From assembly GCF_000341145.1 (NCBI RefSeq), contig NZ_ANBE01000009.1, positions 90,197 through 154,196 on the forward strand: a stretch of DNA of 64,000 nt, in the 5' to 3' direction. Shown piece after piece: positions 35,811-44,607 of this stretch (the first letter of the stretch is position 1; each line of letters begins with the position of its first letter). The stretch comes from Nocardiopsis xinjiangensis YIM 90004. GTDB lineage: Bacteria; Actinomycetota; Actinomycetes; Streptosporangiales; Streptosporangiaceae. The notes beneath the pieces were generated by a model. It saw only the letters and a program-made list of their open reading frames with translations. It ran no database searches and was not told the origin of the DNA. Position numbers and translations under genes: made by a program.

Positions 35811-36464
35811 CTAGCCGGCGCGCTCGACCTCGACCGACTCCAGGACCACGTCGTTGACCGGACGGTCCTGGGAGTCGGTCTCGACCGCGGCGATGGTGTC
35901 GAGCACTTCCTGGGAGCCGTCGTCGGCCACGTTCCCGAAGATCGTGTGCTGACCGTCCAGGTGCGAGGTCTCGGCGACCGTCAGGAAGAACTGCGAACCG
36001 TTGGTGTCCGGTCCGGAGTTGGCCATGGCGAGCATGCCGGGCTCGCCGAAGCCGTGGTCGGACTCGAGTTCGTCCTCGAAGGTGTAACCGGGGCCTCCTC
36101 GCCCTGTGCCTTCGGGGTCGCCGCCCTGGACCATGAAGTCCTCGATGACGCGGTGGAAGACCAACCCGTCGTAGAACCCGTCCTCGGCCAGCCCCACGAA
36201 GTTGGAGACGGTGGTCGGAGCGTCCTCGGGGTACAGGTCCAACCCGATCTCGCCCTCGTTGGTGTGCAGCACGGCGCCCTCGACGTCGGAGACGTCCACC
36301 TCCGGCGGGCCGTCGGCGTCCCCGGACTGCTGTTGCTGCTCCTGGCTCTGCTCTTCCTGGGGTTGTTCATCGGTCTCCGCGGAGGGGGCCTCGCCGCACG
36401 CCGCGGTCAGAAGCAGGGCCGAGGAGGCCAAGAGGGCCGAGACGGACTGGGGCAAGCGGTTCAT
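35811..36464 (-). CDS. Lipoprotein peptidyl-prolyl cis-trans isomerase (cyclophilin)
   Basis: A 217-residue secreted protein: signal peptide with lipobox LLTAAC (Cys23), a Glu/Gln-rich linker, then a cyclophilin domain (about 55-215) with the catalytic FHRVIEDFMVQGGDPEGTG, PGMLAMANSGPDTNGSQFFLT and HTIFGNV. It probably folds proteins outside the membrane. GGAAGTGA lies seven nt before ATG 36464. Confidence 0.92.
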   Translation of the reverse strand: MNRLPQSVSALLASSALLLTAACGEAPSAETDEQPQEEQSQEQQQQSGDADGPPEVDVSDVEGAVLHTNEGEIGLDLYPEDAPTTVSNFVGLAEDGFYDGLVFHRVIEDFMVQGGDPEGTGRGGPGYTFEDELESDHGFGEPGMLAMANSGPDTNGSQFFLTVAETSHLDGQHTIFGNVADDGSQEVLDTIAAVETDSQDRPVNDVVLESVEVERAG

Positions 36465-36552
36465 CGGGTTCACTTCCGGGTCAGGTTCAGCGGCTGGGCG
36501 GTCCACAGGGTACTGCGGAGGACGGAGCACCGCGCGATGGGCCTCCCGATCC

Positions 36553-36972
36553 TCATCCCGCGTCGAGTTCGTCGCCGTCCTGGCCCCGGGCGCGCCGGTC
36601 ACGGCGTTCCTGCTCCTCCCGGGCCTGCATCTCGCGGGCACGGCGGCGCTGGGCCTCGGCGCGCTCACGGCACCGGCGCAGGAACTCCTCGTCCTCCTCG
36701 GGGGTCGCGGCCCGAGCCCGGTTCGGATGGTCGTATTCAGGGAAAGGCGAGATTGGGGGTGCGGGTCCGAACGTGGCGAGGGTCTCCCTGGGAGGGCGTC
36801 CCAGAGTGAACCACAACAGCCCGCCGAACTTCGGCAGGAACAGCACGATCACGACCCACACGGGCTTGGACAGGAGCCGTGTCGTCCCGGCGTCGGCACG
36901 GATCACGTCGAACAGCGCGTACACCCAGACGGCCAGGGACATCACGGCGAGGAAGAGCGCGAGGTGGACCAC
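36553..36972 (-). CDS. PLDc_N-domain membrane protein
   Basis: About 139 residues: two membrane helices (VHLALFLAVMSLAVWVYALFDVI and WVVIVLFLPKFGGLLWFTLG) form the PLDc_N (cardiolipin-synthase N-terminal-like) domain, followed by a long Arg/Glu-rich, probably coiled-coil tail. No phospholipase catalytic HKD motif is present. GTG 36972 and GTG 36996 are both possible starts. Role unknown; similar proteins are common in actinobacteria. Confidence 0.72.
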   Translation of the reverse strand: MVHLALFLAVMSLAVWVYALFDVIRADAGTTRLLSKPVWVVIVLFLPKFGGLLWFTLGRPPRETLATFGPAPPISPFPEYDHPNRARAATPEEDEEFLRRCRERAEAQRRRAREMQAREEQERRDRRARGQDGDELDAG

Positions 36973-37103
36973 AGGGACGTTCCAATCGGGGGACACCAGG
37001 GGATCGGGACCGCGGCGGCGGTCCCTGTCATGACTTATCACGCCGGGGGCCGCACCAGTCGGACACCGGAACACCCGGAACGGTGAGAGCGGGAGGCGAC
37101 GAG

Positions 37104-37988
37104 ATGGATCAGTTGCAACCGGGCGGGGCCTGCCCGGACCGGGCCGACCGGTCGGCCATGGACTCGGGGGGTCGGGTGAATGCCGCACTGCCGTCCGCGA
37201 TGTGGCTGCCGTTTGCTGCGCGGGTCCTGCGGGCCCGGTCCGACCGAGGTCTGAGCCGGGCCGAGCTGGCCCGGTCCGTGGGGGTCAGCGATGACGAGCT
37301 CCGCGAGGTCGAGCGTGCGCACCGCCGCCCGGCGCGTTCCCTCGTGGCACGTGTGGAGACCGCTCTGGGCAGCGAGCACCAGCTCATGGAGGCATGGGCG
37401 ATCACGCTCCAGGCGGAGGCCTTCCCGAACGATTTCGCCGACCTGTGCGAGCTCGGGGTGCACGCCGTCCACCTGTGGGAGCACCAGCCCGTCGCGATCC
37501 CGACGTTCCTGCGGGTGCCCGAGTACTCGCGTGCGGTGCTCAAGCCGCGGTTGGGCCACCTCGGCGACGAGGAGGTCGAGCTCATGGTCGAGGACGAGAT
37601 GGAGCACCGGGCGGCGATGATCGCACCGGGCGGGCCGGGCCTGCGCGTGGTGCTCAACGAGTCGGTGCTGCGCCGTCCCCAGGGCGGGGTGCGCGTCCTC
37701 AACGCTCAGCGGGCGTTCCTCGCGGACCTCGTCGACGCCGGCATCGTCACGATCGCGATGATCCCGGAAGCCACCCCGGACCACCCGGGCCTGGGGGAGG
37801 CGTTCCGGCTCATGGAGTTCGCCGACCGGCCCAGCATGATCTATGCGTTCGGTGCCCGCGGCGGCGAGCTCACCGCCGAACCCGAGCAGGTCGCGGGCTG
37901 CACGATGGTGCGCGATGCCATCGAGGAGGTCGGTGTGGAACTGACCTCCGACTCCGAGCTGCTCACCGTGCGCAGTCCGGACCGCTGA
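37104..37988 (+). CDS. Helix-turn-helix regulator with Scr1/DUF5753-type domain
   Basis: A 294-residue protein. The N-terminal XRE HTH (RVLRARSDRGLSRAELARSVGVSDDELREVER) is followed by a DUF5753/Scr1-type domain (ALGSEHQLMEAW, IPTFLRVPEYSRAVL, EEVELMVEDEMEHRAAM, VLNESVLRRP, FRLMEFAD). GGGAGG lies seven nt before the ATG. Such genes usually pair with a small DUF397 gene; none is visible beside it here. Confidence 0.87.
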   Translation: MDQLQPGGACPDRADRSAMDSGGRVNAALPSAMWLPFAARVLRARSDRGLSRAELARSVGVSDDELREVERAHRRPARSLVARVETALGSEHQLMEAWAITLQAEAFPNDFADLCELGVHAVHLWEHQPVAIPTFLRVPEYSRAVLKPRLGHLGDEEVELMVEDEMEHRAAMIAPGGPGLRVVLNESVLRRPQGGVRVLNAQRAFLADLVDAGIVTIAMIPEATPDHPGLGEAFRLMEFADRPSMIYAFGARGGELTAEPEQVAGCTMVRDAIEEVGVELTSDSELLTVRSPDR

Positions 37989-38019
37989 GCGCGGCGTCCG
38001 ATCGTGATCCAGGGGGGCT

Positions 38020-38048
38020 TTGGCGGCCCGGTCCGTGTGAGCTAGGTT
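38020..38048 (+). promoter_or_regulatory. Promoter of a leaderless amidohydrolase transcript
   Basis: TTGGCG (38020-38025), exactly 17 bp, TAGGTT (38043-38048). The amidohydrolase ATG begins seven nt after the -10, where transcription should start, so the message is probably leaderless; no ribosome-binding site is present. Confidence 0.7.
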
Positions 38049-38055
38049 TCGCGCC

Positions 38056-39270
38056 ATGGATATCGCGATCACATCCGGATACGTAGTGCCCGTCGACGGG
38101 GACCCCATCGACGGCGGTACGGTCCTCATCTCCGACGGCCGGATCACCGCCGTCGGACCGGACGCCGACGTCGCCGTCCCTGCGGGCGCAGAGGTCGTCG
38201 ACGCCGCAGGCACATGGGTCCTGCCTGGGTTCGTGGAGGCCCACGGACACATCGGCGTGCACGAGGAGAGCGTCGGCTGGGCCGGCGACGACACCAACGA
38301 ACTGACCGACCCCAACGGTGCCCGTATGAGGGCCCTGGACGCGGTCAACCCCGCCGACCAGGGGTTCACCGACGCGCTCGCCGGGGGCGTGACCAGCTCG
38401 GTCATCAAACCCGGTTCCGGGAACCCCATCGGCGGGCAGACGGTGGCCGTCAAGTGCTGGGGCCGCAGCATGGAGGACCGCCTCCTCAAGCAGCCGGCCA
38501 GCGTCAAGAGCGCACTGGGGGAGAACCCCAAACGGGTCTACGGCACCAAGGACCGTCTGCCCTCCACACGCCAGGGTGTGGCCGCCGTCATCCGTGACGC
38601 CTTCACCAAGGCCCAGGACTACAAGGCCAAGCGCGACCACGCGGCATCCGAGGGCACACCCTTCGACCGGGACAACACCCTGGAGATCCTGGCTCAGGTG
38701 CTCGACGGCGAGGTGCCCTGGTGCCAGCACACCCACCGGGCCGACGACATCCAGACGGCGATCCGGCTGGCCGACGAGTTCGGGTACCGCCTGATCATCA
38801 ACCACACCACCGAAGGCCACCTGATGGCCGACGAGATCGCCGAGCGCGACATCCCCGCCATCGTCGGCCCCCTCATGACGAGCCGGTCCAAGCTGGAGGT
38901 CTCCAACCGGACCCTGGCCGGGCCCGGGATCCTCGACCGGGCCGGTGTGAAGCTCGCGCTGACCACCGACCACCCGGTCATCCCGATCGACTTCCTCATC
39001 TACCAGGCGATCCTGTGCGTGAAGGAGGGCCTGGACCGCGACAGTGCGATCCGCGCCATCACCCTCAACCCCGCCGAGATGATGGGCCTGGGTGACCGGG
39101 TCGGGTCCCTGCGTCCGGGCCTGGACGGTGACGTGGTCCTGTGGTCGGGTGACCCGCTGGACGTGATGAGCCGCGCCCTGCGGGTGTTCGTGGAGGGCCG
39201 CGAGGTCTACACCTGGGACGACCAGAAGCGCGTGGGGACGGCCCGCGACCCCTACTACAGCGAGGCCTGA
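38056..39270 (+). CDS. Imidazolonepropionase-like metal-dependent amidohydrolase
   Basis: A 404-residue TIM-barrel amidohydrolase. Metal ligands: HGH in LPGFVEAHGHIG, His in CQHTHRADD, His in INHTTEGHLM and Asp in LALTTDHPV. The N- and C-terminal strands form the small beta-sandwich domain (LGDRVGSLRPGLDGDVVLWSG). It belongs to the uncharacterised imidazolonepropionase-like group; the substrate is not evident. Leaderless promoter upstream; two hairpins downstream. Confidence 0.88.
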   Translation: MDIAITSGYVVPVDGDPIDGGTVLISDGRITAVGPDADVAVPAGAEVVDAAGTWVLPGFVEAHGHIGVHEESVGWAGDDTNELTDPNGARMRALDAVNPADQGFTDALAGGVTSSVIKPGSGNPIGGQTVAVKCWGRSMEDRLLKQPASVKSALGENPKRVYGTKDRLPSTRQGVAAVIRDAFTKAQDYKAKRDHAASEGTPFDRDNTLEILAQVLDGEVPWCQHTHRADDIQTAIRLADEFGYRLIINHTTEGHLMADEIAERDIPAIVGPLMTSRSKLEVSNRTLAGPGILDRAGVKLALTTDHPVIPIDFLIYQAILCVKEGLDRDSAIRAITLNPAEMMGLGDRVGSLRPGLDGDVVLWSGDPLDVMSRALRVFVEGREVYTWDDQKRVGTARDPYYSEA

Positions 39271-39288
39271 GGCCTTCCGCTCCTGACC

Positions 39289-39343
39289 GGGGCCTCTGAG
39301 GCCCCTCAGGGCGGCCGTGCGCGGGTCTGAGGCACGGCCGCCC
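39289..39343 (+). terminator. Tandem terminator hairpins after the amidohydrolase
   Basis: GGGGCCT-CTG-AGGCCCC (39289-39305), then a perfect 12-bp stem (39309-39320 with 39332-39343). Confidence 0.75.
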
Positions 39344-39451
39344 CGCACATGTACGGCATCCTGCCGATGGTGGGACCCGGTGCCTCAGCCGGAGTCTGGA
39401 ACCAGGCCGGAACGCACCCGGCCGGGAACCGACCCAGCGGAGGAGCCCGCC

Positions 39452-39616
39452 ATGCACCCCGATCTCGCAGCCCAGGCCGCCGACCTCTACCGCGCCGAGC
39501 GCGAGCGCGAGGCCCGCGAGGAGAGGCTCGCCCGCGAGGCCCGCGAGGACGGGAACGACCGTGAGGCCCGTGCCGCACGCCGCGACTGCCCGCGTGTACG
39601 CCGGGGCCGGCTATGA
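39452..39616 (+). CDS. 54-residue charged small protein
   Basis: Starts MHPDLAAQAADLYRAERERE and is Arg/Glu/Ala-rich throughout, probably a single helix. GGAGGAG lies six nt before ATG 39452. It resembles the many short MHP-x-L actinobacterial proteins without known function. Isolated between a double terminator and a convergent gene. Confidence 0.55.
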   Translation: MHPDLAAQAADLYRAEREREAREERLAREAREDGNDREARAARRDCPRVRRGRL

Positions 39617-39662
39617 GGACCGGCCCCGGCCCTCACCGGAGGAGCGGACGGCGCGCAGCCCC

Positions 39663-40532
39663 CTACGAGAGCCCGTCCATGAGTGAGGAAGCGCCGGAGA
39701 GGGCCCCGAACACGGTGAAGGCCGTGCCGATCAGCAGGAGCCCGCAGCCCCACTGGGCGGAGTTCGGGACCAGGCCGCTCACGGAGAAGTCGGGAGGATG
39801 CCCGGGGTCGTACTGAACGCTCATGTGCTCGTCGACGGCCGGCGCGTGGGTTTTGCTGTCGGTCTGGTATCGGCGGTGGACCTCCCGGCCGTCCCGGGAT
39901 CGGAAGTGCAACGTGAACGGGTAGTGGGTGGTGGTGCTCCCGTTCTTCTTGTGGTGCCTGCGTGTCCAGGTCTCCGTGACGGTTCCGGTGGCGTTTCCGG
40001 TCCGACGTCTGCTCCCGCGGTGGGCGCGGACCGTGCTGACGATTCCACCGGCCAGGAGCCCCAGACCGACGAGGAGGAAGACGAACGGGGTGGAGCCGTC
40101 GAGGACGTTCGGGTCGCCGAGCATCGCTGTGATGACCGCCCCGAAGATGACGAGGGCGGTGGCGGGTACGAGGAGTGCGGTGAGTACGGAGAGGCCATCG
40201 CCCGGACGGCGGCCGGAATCCACCGGGTAGCTGCCGAGCCGGGGATCGGAGAACGCGGCGCGCTCGACCCGGATCGAGCTGGGATCCGCGGGCGCGTAGA
40301 CCAGCTCGACCGGGGTTCCTTCCCGCACCAGGTACCCGTCCAGCCCGCTGGGATCCTCGGTGTCCCAGTGGTGGCCCCGGCCGCTGTCCACGGTGACCGT
40401 CACCTTGTGGCCGTGTCGGCTGCGCTCGAGGGGGTGGACCGAACGGATGACCCCGTGTGCGGAGACCCCGGCCTTGTCGAGCTGACGTTGTTCGCCCCGA
40501 GCGCGGAGGGCCGCCCCGCACCATGTGTACAC
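39663..40532 (-). CDS. DUF3592-domain membrane protein, probably frameshifted near its N-terminus
   Basis: As read from GTG 40532, a 289-residue protein with an extracellular/cytosolic DUF3592-like segment (AHGVIRSVHPLERSRHGHKVTVTV, VELVYAPADPSSIRVE), two central membrane helices, a second similar segment (HYPFTLHFRSRDGREVHRRYQTD, VQYDP) and a final helix. The expected N-terminal helix (MDIGTLLVCGIMAVFSVLAF) is encoded from ATG 40599, with a good AGAAGGG site, but in another frame. The frames join if one base is lost at the G4 run complementary to 40514-40517. Confidence 0.65.
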   Translation of the reverse strand: MYTWCGAALRARGEQRQLDKAGVSAHGVIRSVHPLERSRHGHKVTVTVDSGRGHHWDTEDPSGLDGYLVREGTPVELVYAPADPSSIRVERAAFSDPRLGSYPVDSGRRPGDGLSVLTALLVPATALVIFGAVITAMLGDPNVLDGSTPFVFLLVGLGLLAGGIVSTVRAHRGSRRRTGNATGTVTETWTRRHHKKNGSTTTHYPFTLHFRSRDGREVHRRYQTDSKTHAPAVDEHMSVQYDPGHPPDFSVSGLVPNSAQWGCGLLLIGTAFTVFGALSGASSLMDGLS

Positions 40533-40622
40533 CGCGGCGGAACGCGAGCACGGAAAAAACCGCCATGATCCCGCATACGAGGAGGGTTCCGATATCCATC
40601 GGGCCCTTCTACCAGAGGGGCA

Positions 40623-40642
40623 GCCCCCGCAAAACCGGGGGC
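40623..40642 (-). terminator. Hairpin after the TIGR03089 gene
   Basis: GCCCCCG (40623-40629) with CGGGGGC (40636-40642), loop CAAAAC, eight nt past the stop on the minus strand. Confidence 0.45.
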
Positions 40643-40649
40643 GAACGGG

Positions 40650-41453
40650 TCAGACCACCGCCCTGAACCCCTCCCCCTCCACGGCCGCGGCCCCCGTCGT
40701 GTCCAGGACGGCCGTCACGTGCTCCATCGCGAGCCGGTCGCCGAGCCCGTCGGCGTCCGCAGGGGTGAGCACGAGCGGGGCCCCGGTGACCACCGCGGCC
40801 AGCAGTGCCCCGACGTCCTCGCCCAGGACGGTGAGCGGGGCATCGGGGGCAGCCAGTACGGCAATCCGGTCCCCGCTGCTCAGCCCCCACCCCTCGGCCC
40901 GCTTGCGGGCCGCGTCGACCAGTTCGGTGCCGGTACGGGCGCGGTCGGTCTCCAGGGCGGGCTCGGAGGGATCGACGGGATAGGGCGAGAAGTGGTCGCC
41001 GTGGCCGCGCACCTCCACCGTGTAGTCCAGAGCCATGGACGAGACCTCGCTCATCGGCAGGCCCAGCGGGTGCAGGGACGTGCTCACGATCTCCTCGGCG
41101 CCGCCGTCCAGCGCGGCCTCCAGCCGTTCGGCGTCGGTGACCGCGACCTGTGTACCGGGGGGCACCTCGCCGGGTCCGCCGAGGACCGCGGTGGCCCCGA
41201 CCGACCAGCTCGCCAGCAGCCACACCAGCGATTGCCAGTGCAGTGGAAGGGCTACGGCGATCCGGTCATCGGGCTGTGTGCCGAGCCCGTCCACCAGCAT
41301 GTTCGAGGTCTTGGAGACCCAGTTGTCGACGGTGGCGCGGGACAGCTCGACCCGGCCGCCGGAGGTGTCGTAGGCGGTCACGAAGGGGCGGGCGGGGTCG
41401 GCGGCCACGAGGGCGCGCCACGCCGGGCCCGGTGCGGCAGGTGTGTCGGACAT
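40650..41453 (-). CDS. TIGR03089 family protein (AMP-binding-enzyme-like fragment)
   Basis: A 267-residue protein resembling a shortened acyl-adenylate ligase N-terminal part: WRALVAADPARPFVTAYD, ELSRATVDNWVSKTSNML and DRIAVALPLHWQSLVWLLASWSVGATAV match the start of AMP-binding enzymes, but no P-loop-like TSGTTG or adenylation motif follows. This is the TIGR03089 family, actinobacterial and of unknown function. Confidence 0.85.
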   Translation of the reverse strand: MSDTPAAPGPAWRALVAADPARPFVTAYDTSGGRVELSRATVDNWVSKTSNMLVDGLGTQPDDRIAVALPLHWQSLVWLLASWSVGATAVLGGPGEVPPGTQVAVTDAERLEAALDGGAEEIVSTSLHPLGLPMSEVSSMALDYTVEVRGHGDHFSPYPVDPSEPALETDRARTGTELVDAARKRAEGWGLSSGDRIAVLAAPDAPLTVLGEDVGALLAAVVTGAPLVLTPADADGLGDRLAMEHVTAVLDTTGAAAVEGEGFRAVV

Positions 41454-41595
41454 GCCCCCAGCCTAGGAGGGACGGGGACGTGGCCCTTCACCGGAACACC
41501 ACCGGGGGACGGACGGGCGAAGCCCCCTCAGCGAAGCTTCCCGCCCGAAGGGGCCTCGGCGTGCACGTGAAGGCGGGAACTGCCAGAGTGACCCC

Positions 41596-43647
41596 ATGCG
41601 CCTGTCTCCCGGACGGTTCCTCGCCCGTGTCACCGCGCTCCCCGCGATCGCTGTCTCCGCATGGCTCCTGGTGACCTTCCCCCTCTTGGCTCTGGGCGCC
41701 TTCACGCCGTTGCTGTCGGCGATCTTCGGGATACCCGCAGTCGTGGCCGCCTGCGCCGTCGTGCCCCGGCTGATCCCCGAACCGGAGGAGGACCGAGCGC
41801 CCTGGTGGCCGGTCGTGCTCGTCCTGCTGATCGTGGCGGCCTTCGCGGCCGTGCAGATCGCCTACCACGCGGAGGCCCTGGTCATCCGCCGTGATCCGGC
41901 TTCCTACGCCATGTACACGGTGTGGATCGCCGAGAACGGGTCCCTGCCGATCCCGCGCATGCACGAACTCATCGCCGGCGACGACCCGGCCCTGAGTTAC
42001 CAGAGTCTGGCCCACTACGAGCGCGGCGACGTGATCTGGCCCCAGTTCATGGCCGGCGCGCCCCTGCTCACCAGCATCGGTTACTGGCTGGGCGGACTCA
42101 CCGGGATGCTCGTGACCACACCGGTGCTCGGTGCGCTCGGTGTGCTGGTCTTCTCCGGCCTGGTCGCCCGTCTGGTCGGGGTGCGCTGGGCCCCGCTCGC
42201 CGCCCTCGTCCTCGCGGTGTGCTTGCCGCAACAGTGGGTCAGCCGGTTCACCTACAGCGAGCCCGTCACCCAGATCCTGCTCCTGGGCGGCCTGGTCCTG
42301 GCCTTCGACGCCCTGGCCAGGTACAGCGGCCCGAAGGAACGCTGGGGGAGGAGCCACACCCTGGCCGCCGTCTCCGGCCTGGTGTTCGGCCTCGCCCTGG
42401 TCACCCGCATCGACGTCATCCGCGACCTGCTGCCCCTCGTCGGGTTCCTCGGACTGCTGCTGCTCGCCCGCCGGGGCCAGGCCGTGCCGATGCTGGGCGG
42501 GCTCGTGGCCGGTGTGGCGATGGGCCTCTACGCCGGGTACGGGCTCTCCTACCCTTACCTGGAGTACCTCTCGGGCTCCCTGGTCCCGCTCCTGATCATC
42601 TCCGCGGTCGTCATCGCCGTCACCGTGGTCGCCACCGCCGCCCTCTGGAAGAGGGGCCTGCCCCGGGTGTGGCGGGTGCGCCGGCTGCCCGACGCCGTCG
42701 CGATCGCCGCAGCGCTCCTCGTCATCGGCCTGGCCCTGCGCCCCCTCCTCTGGCCCGACTACGGCCACGGCAGCGACTTCACCGACCAGTGGGTGGCGGC
42801 CGTGCAGGAGATGGAGGGCATCAGGCCCATCGAGGGCAGCCGCACCTACTACGACTACAGCCTCTACTGGGTGGGCTGGTACGTCGGCCTGGGCACCGTC
42901 CTGTTCGCGACCTTCGGTGCGGCCCTGGTACTGCGCAGGCTCGCCCAGGGCCGCCTCGCCCAATGGCTGCTGCCCGCCATGCTCCTGAGCTGGACCGTGG
43001 TCACCACCCTGCTGCGGCCCGCCATCACCCCCGACCACCCCTGGGCCAGCCGGCGCCTGATCGTCCTGGTCATTCCGGCCTTCGTCCTCTTCGCCGTGTG
43101 GTTCACGGCCTGGCTCACCCGCTACTGCGCGCACGCCTCCCGGCCCGGCCACCGGCCGGTGACCCGCGCCCTGCCCGCCGTGGTCGCCGCAAGCGCGTCC
43201 GTGGCCATGATCGGCCCTGCACTCATCACTTCCGCGCAGGGGATCATGGGGTACAGACAGGACGTGGGAACCGTTGACGCGACCGAGGAACTCTGCGAGT
43301 CACTACCCGAGGACGGGTCGGTGATCGTGGTCGACTCCGGGATGGCGAGCAATTACATGCCGTTGTTCCGGAACGTGTGCGGCCTGCCCACAGCCGCGAT
43401 GAACGAGCCCACCCCGGAGGACGTGGACCGCGTCGTCGGTTCCGTCCACGACCGCGACCGCACCGCCGTCCTGGCCGGCCCCGAATGGCGCCTCCTCGAC
43501 GAGCTCACCGGTGTCGAACCCGAACGCCCGTTCCGGGTGGTCGCCGACATGGACCCGAGCACCCTCATGGAACCGCCGACGGGCAGTTGGACCTTCGACG
43601 GGAGCGTGTGGGTCTCCGTCGTGCCGCCCGAGGAAGACACCCGCTGA
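41596..43647 (+). CDS. Polytopic GT-C-like glycosyltransferase/membrane protein
   Basis: A 683-residue integral membrane protein with about 12 helices and a C-terminal extracytoplasmic domain (about 555-683). The first large loop (RRDPASYAMYTVWIAENG, ARTHYERGDVIWPQFMAGAP region) has the early acidic-residue loop typical of GT-C enzymes that use polyprenyl-phosphate sugars. First gene of the glycan block, 21 nt upstream of the GT2 gene. Acceptor unknown. Confidence 0.75.
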   Translation: MRLSPGRFLARVTALPAIAVSAWLLVTFPLLALGAFTPLLSAIFGIPAVVAACAVVPRLIPEPEEDRAPWWPVVLVLLIVAAFAAVQIAYHAEALVIRRDPASYAMYTVWIAENGSLPIPRMHELIAGDDPALSYQSLAHYERGDVIWPQFMAGAPLLTSIGYWLGGLTGMLVTTPVLGALGVLVFSGLVARLVGVRWAPLAALVLAVCLPQQWVSRFTYSEPVTQILLLGGLVLAFDALARYSGPKERWGRSHTLAAVSGLVFGLALVTRIDVIRDLLPLVGFLGLLLLARRGQAVPMLGGLVAGVAMGLYAGYGLSYPYLEYLSGSLVPLLIISAVVIAVTVVATAALWKRGLPRVWRVRRLPDAVAIAAALLVIGLALRPLLWPDYGHGSDFTDQWVAAVQEMEGIRPIEGSRTYYDYSLYWVGWYVGLGTVLFATFGAALVLRRLAQGRLAQWLLPAMLLSWTVVTTLLRPAITPDHPWASRRLIVLVIPAFVLFAVWFTAWLTRYCAHASRPGHRPVTRALPAVVAASASVAMIGPALITSAQGIMGYRQDVGTVDATEELCESLPEDGSVIVVDSGMASNYMPLFRNVCGLPTAAMNEPTPEDVDRVVGSVHDRDRTAVLAGPEWRLLDELTGVEPERPFRVVADMDPSTLMEPPTGSWTFDGSVWVSVVPPEEDTR

Positions 43648-43668
43648 CCGACCCCGCTGAGAAGAGGC

Positions 43669-44607
43669 ATGAGCCACACACACGACCCCGCCGGACGGGG
43701 CACCGAGAGACCGGAGGACCGACCCCGGGTGACGATCGTGCTTCCTTGCCACAACGAGGAGAACCACGTCGTCGACGAGGTCAAACGCATCTGCGCGGCC
43801 ATGGACCAGTCCGGGTGGACCTACGAGCTCCTGGCCGTGGACGACGCTTCCACCGACGACACCCTCGAACGCCTGCGCGACGTGCAGAACCTCTATCCGC
43901 ACATGTGTGTCATCGCGTTCGGCCACAACGGCGGTGCCGGGACGGTGCGCCGGATCGGCAGCCGGAGGGCCCGCGGAGAATACGTGGTGTGGACCGACGC
44001 CGACATGAGTTACCCCAACGAGCGCATCCCCGAGCTCGTGAACATGCTCGACGCCGACCCCGAGACCGACCAGATCGTGGGGGCCCGCACCACCGAGACG
44101 GGGACCCACAAGGTGCTGCGGATCCCGGCCAAGTGGATCATCCGCAAGATCGCCGAAGGCCTGACCCGCACCCGCATCCCCGACCTGAATTCCGGTCTGC
44201 GGGTCTTCCGCAGCGACATCGCCCGCCCCTACCTGCGGCTCCTGCCGCCCGGGTTCTCCTGTGTCACCACCATCACGCTGGCATTCCTGTCCAACCAGCA
44301 CCCGGTACGGTACGTCCCCATCGACTACGCGAAGAGGGCGGGACGCTCCAAGTTCCACTTCGTCAGCGACGCCTACCGTTACATCCTCCAGGTGTTGCGG
44401 ATGGTCATGTACTTCCACCCGCTCAAGGTCCTGATGCCGCCCGCTCTGGCCCTCCTCGGCCTCGGTACCGGCAAGTTCGTCTTCGACCAGGTGCGCAACC
44501 CGCTCTACATGCCCAACAACACCGTCATGATCCTCATGACCGGGCTGATCATCGCGGCGATGGCGCTCCTGGCCGACCTGATCGTGCGCTCCAGGGAGCA
44601 CTCGTGA
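43669..44607 (+). CDS. GT2 polyprenyl-phosphate glycosyltransferase
   Basis: A 312-residue dolichol-phosphate-mannose-synthase-type GT2: VTIVLPCHNEENHV, LLAVDDASTDDT, the DAD motif in VVWTDADMSYPNE, LNSGLRVFRS and two C-terminal membrane helices (about 240-262 and 282-304). The family loads a sugar onto undecaprenyl/decaprenyl phosphate; the neighbouring GT-C protein is a natural user. The stop overlaps the GT4 start by four bases. Confidence 0.88.
   Translation: MSHTHDPAGRGTERPEDRPRVTIVLPCHNEENHVVDEVKRICAAMDQSGWTYELLAVDDASTDDTLERLRDVQNLYPHMCVIAFGHNGGAGTVRRIGSRRARGEYVVWTDADMSYPNERIPELVNMLDADPETDQIVGARTTETGTHKVLRIPAKWIIRKIAEGLTRTRIPDLNSGLRVFRSDIARPYLRLLPPGFSCVTTITLAFLSNQHPVRYVPIDYAKRAGRSKFHFVSDAYRYILQVLRMVMYFHPLKVLMPPALALLGLGTGKFVFDQVRNPLYMPNNTVMILMTGLIIAAMALLADLIVRSREHS

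Noticed and set aside
39487-40599. 370-codon minus-strand frame starting at ATG 40599 as an intact protein
   Set aside because: After about 30 residues it becomes Arg/Pro-rich shadow sequence, while the DUF3592 match is in the adjacent frame; only its N-terminus is meaningful.
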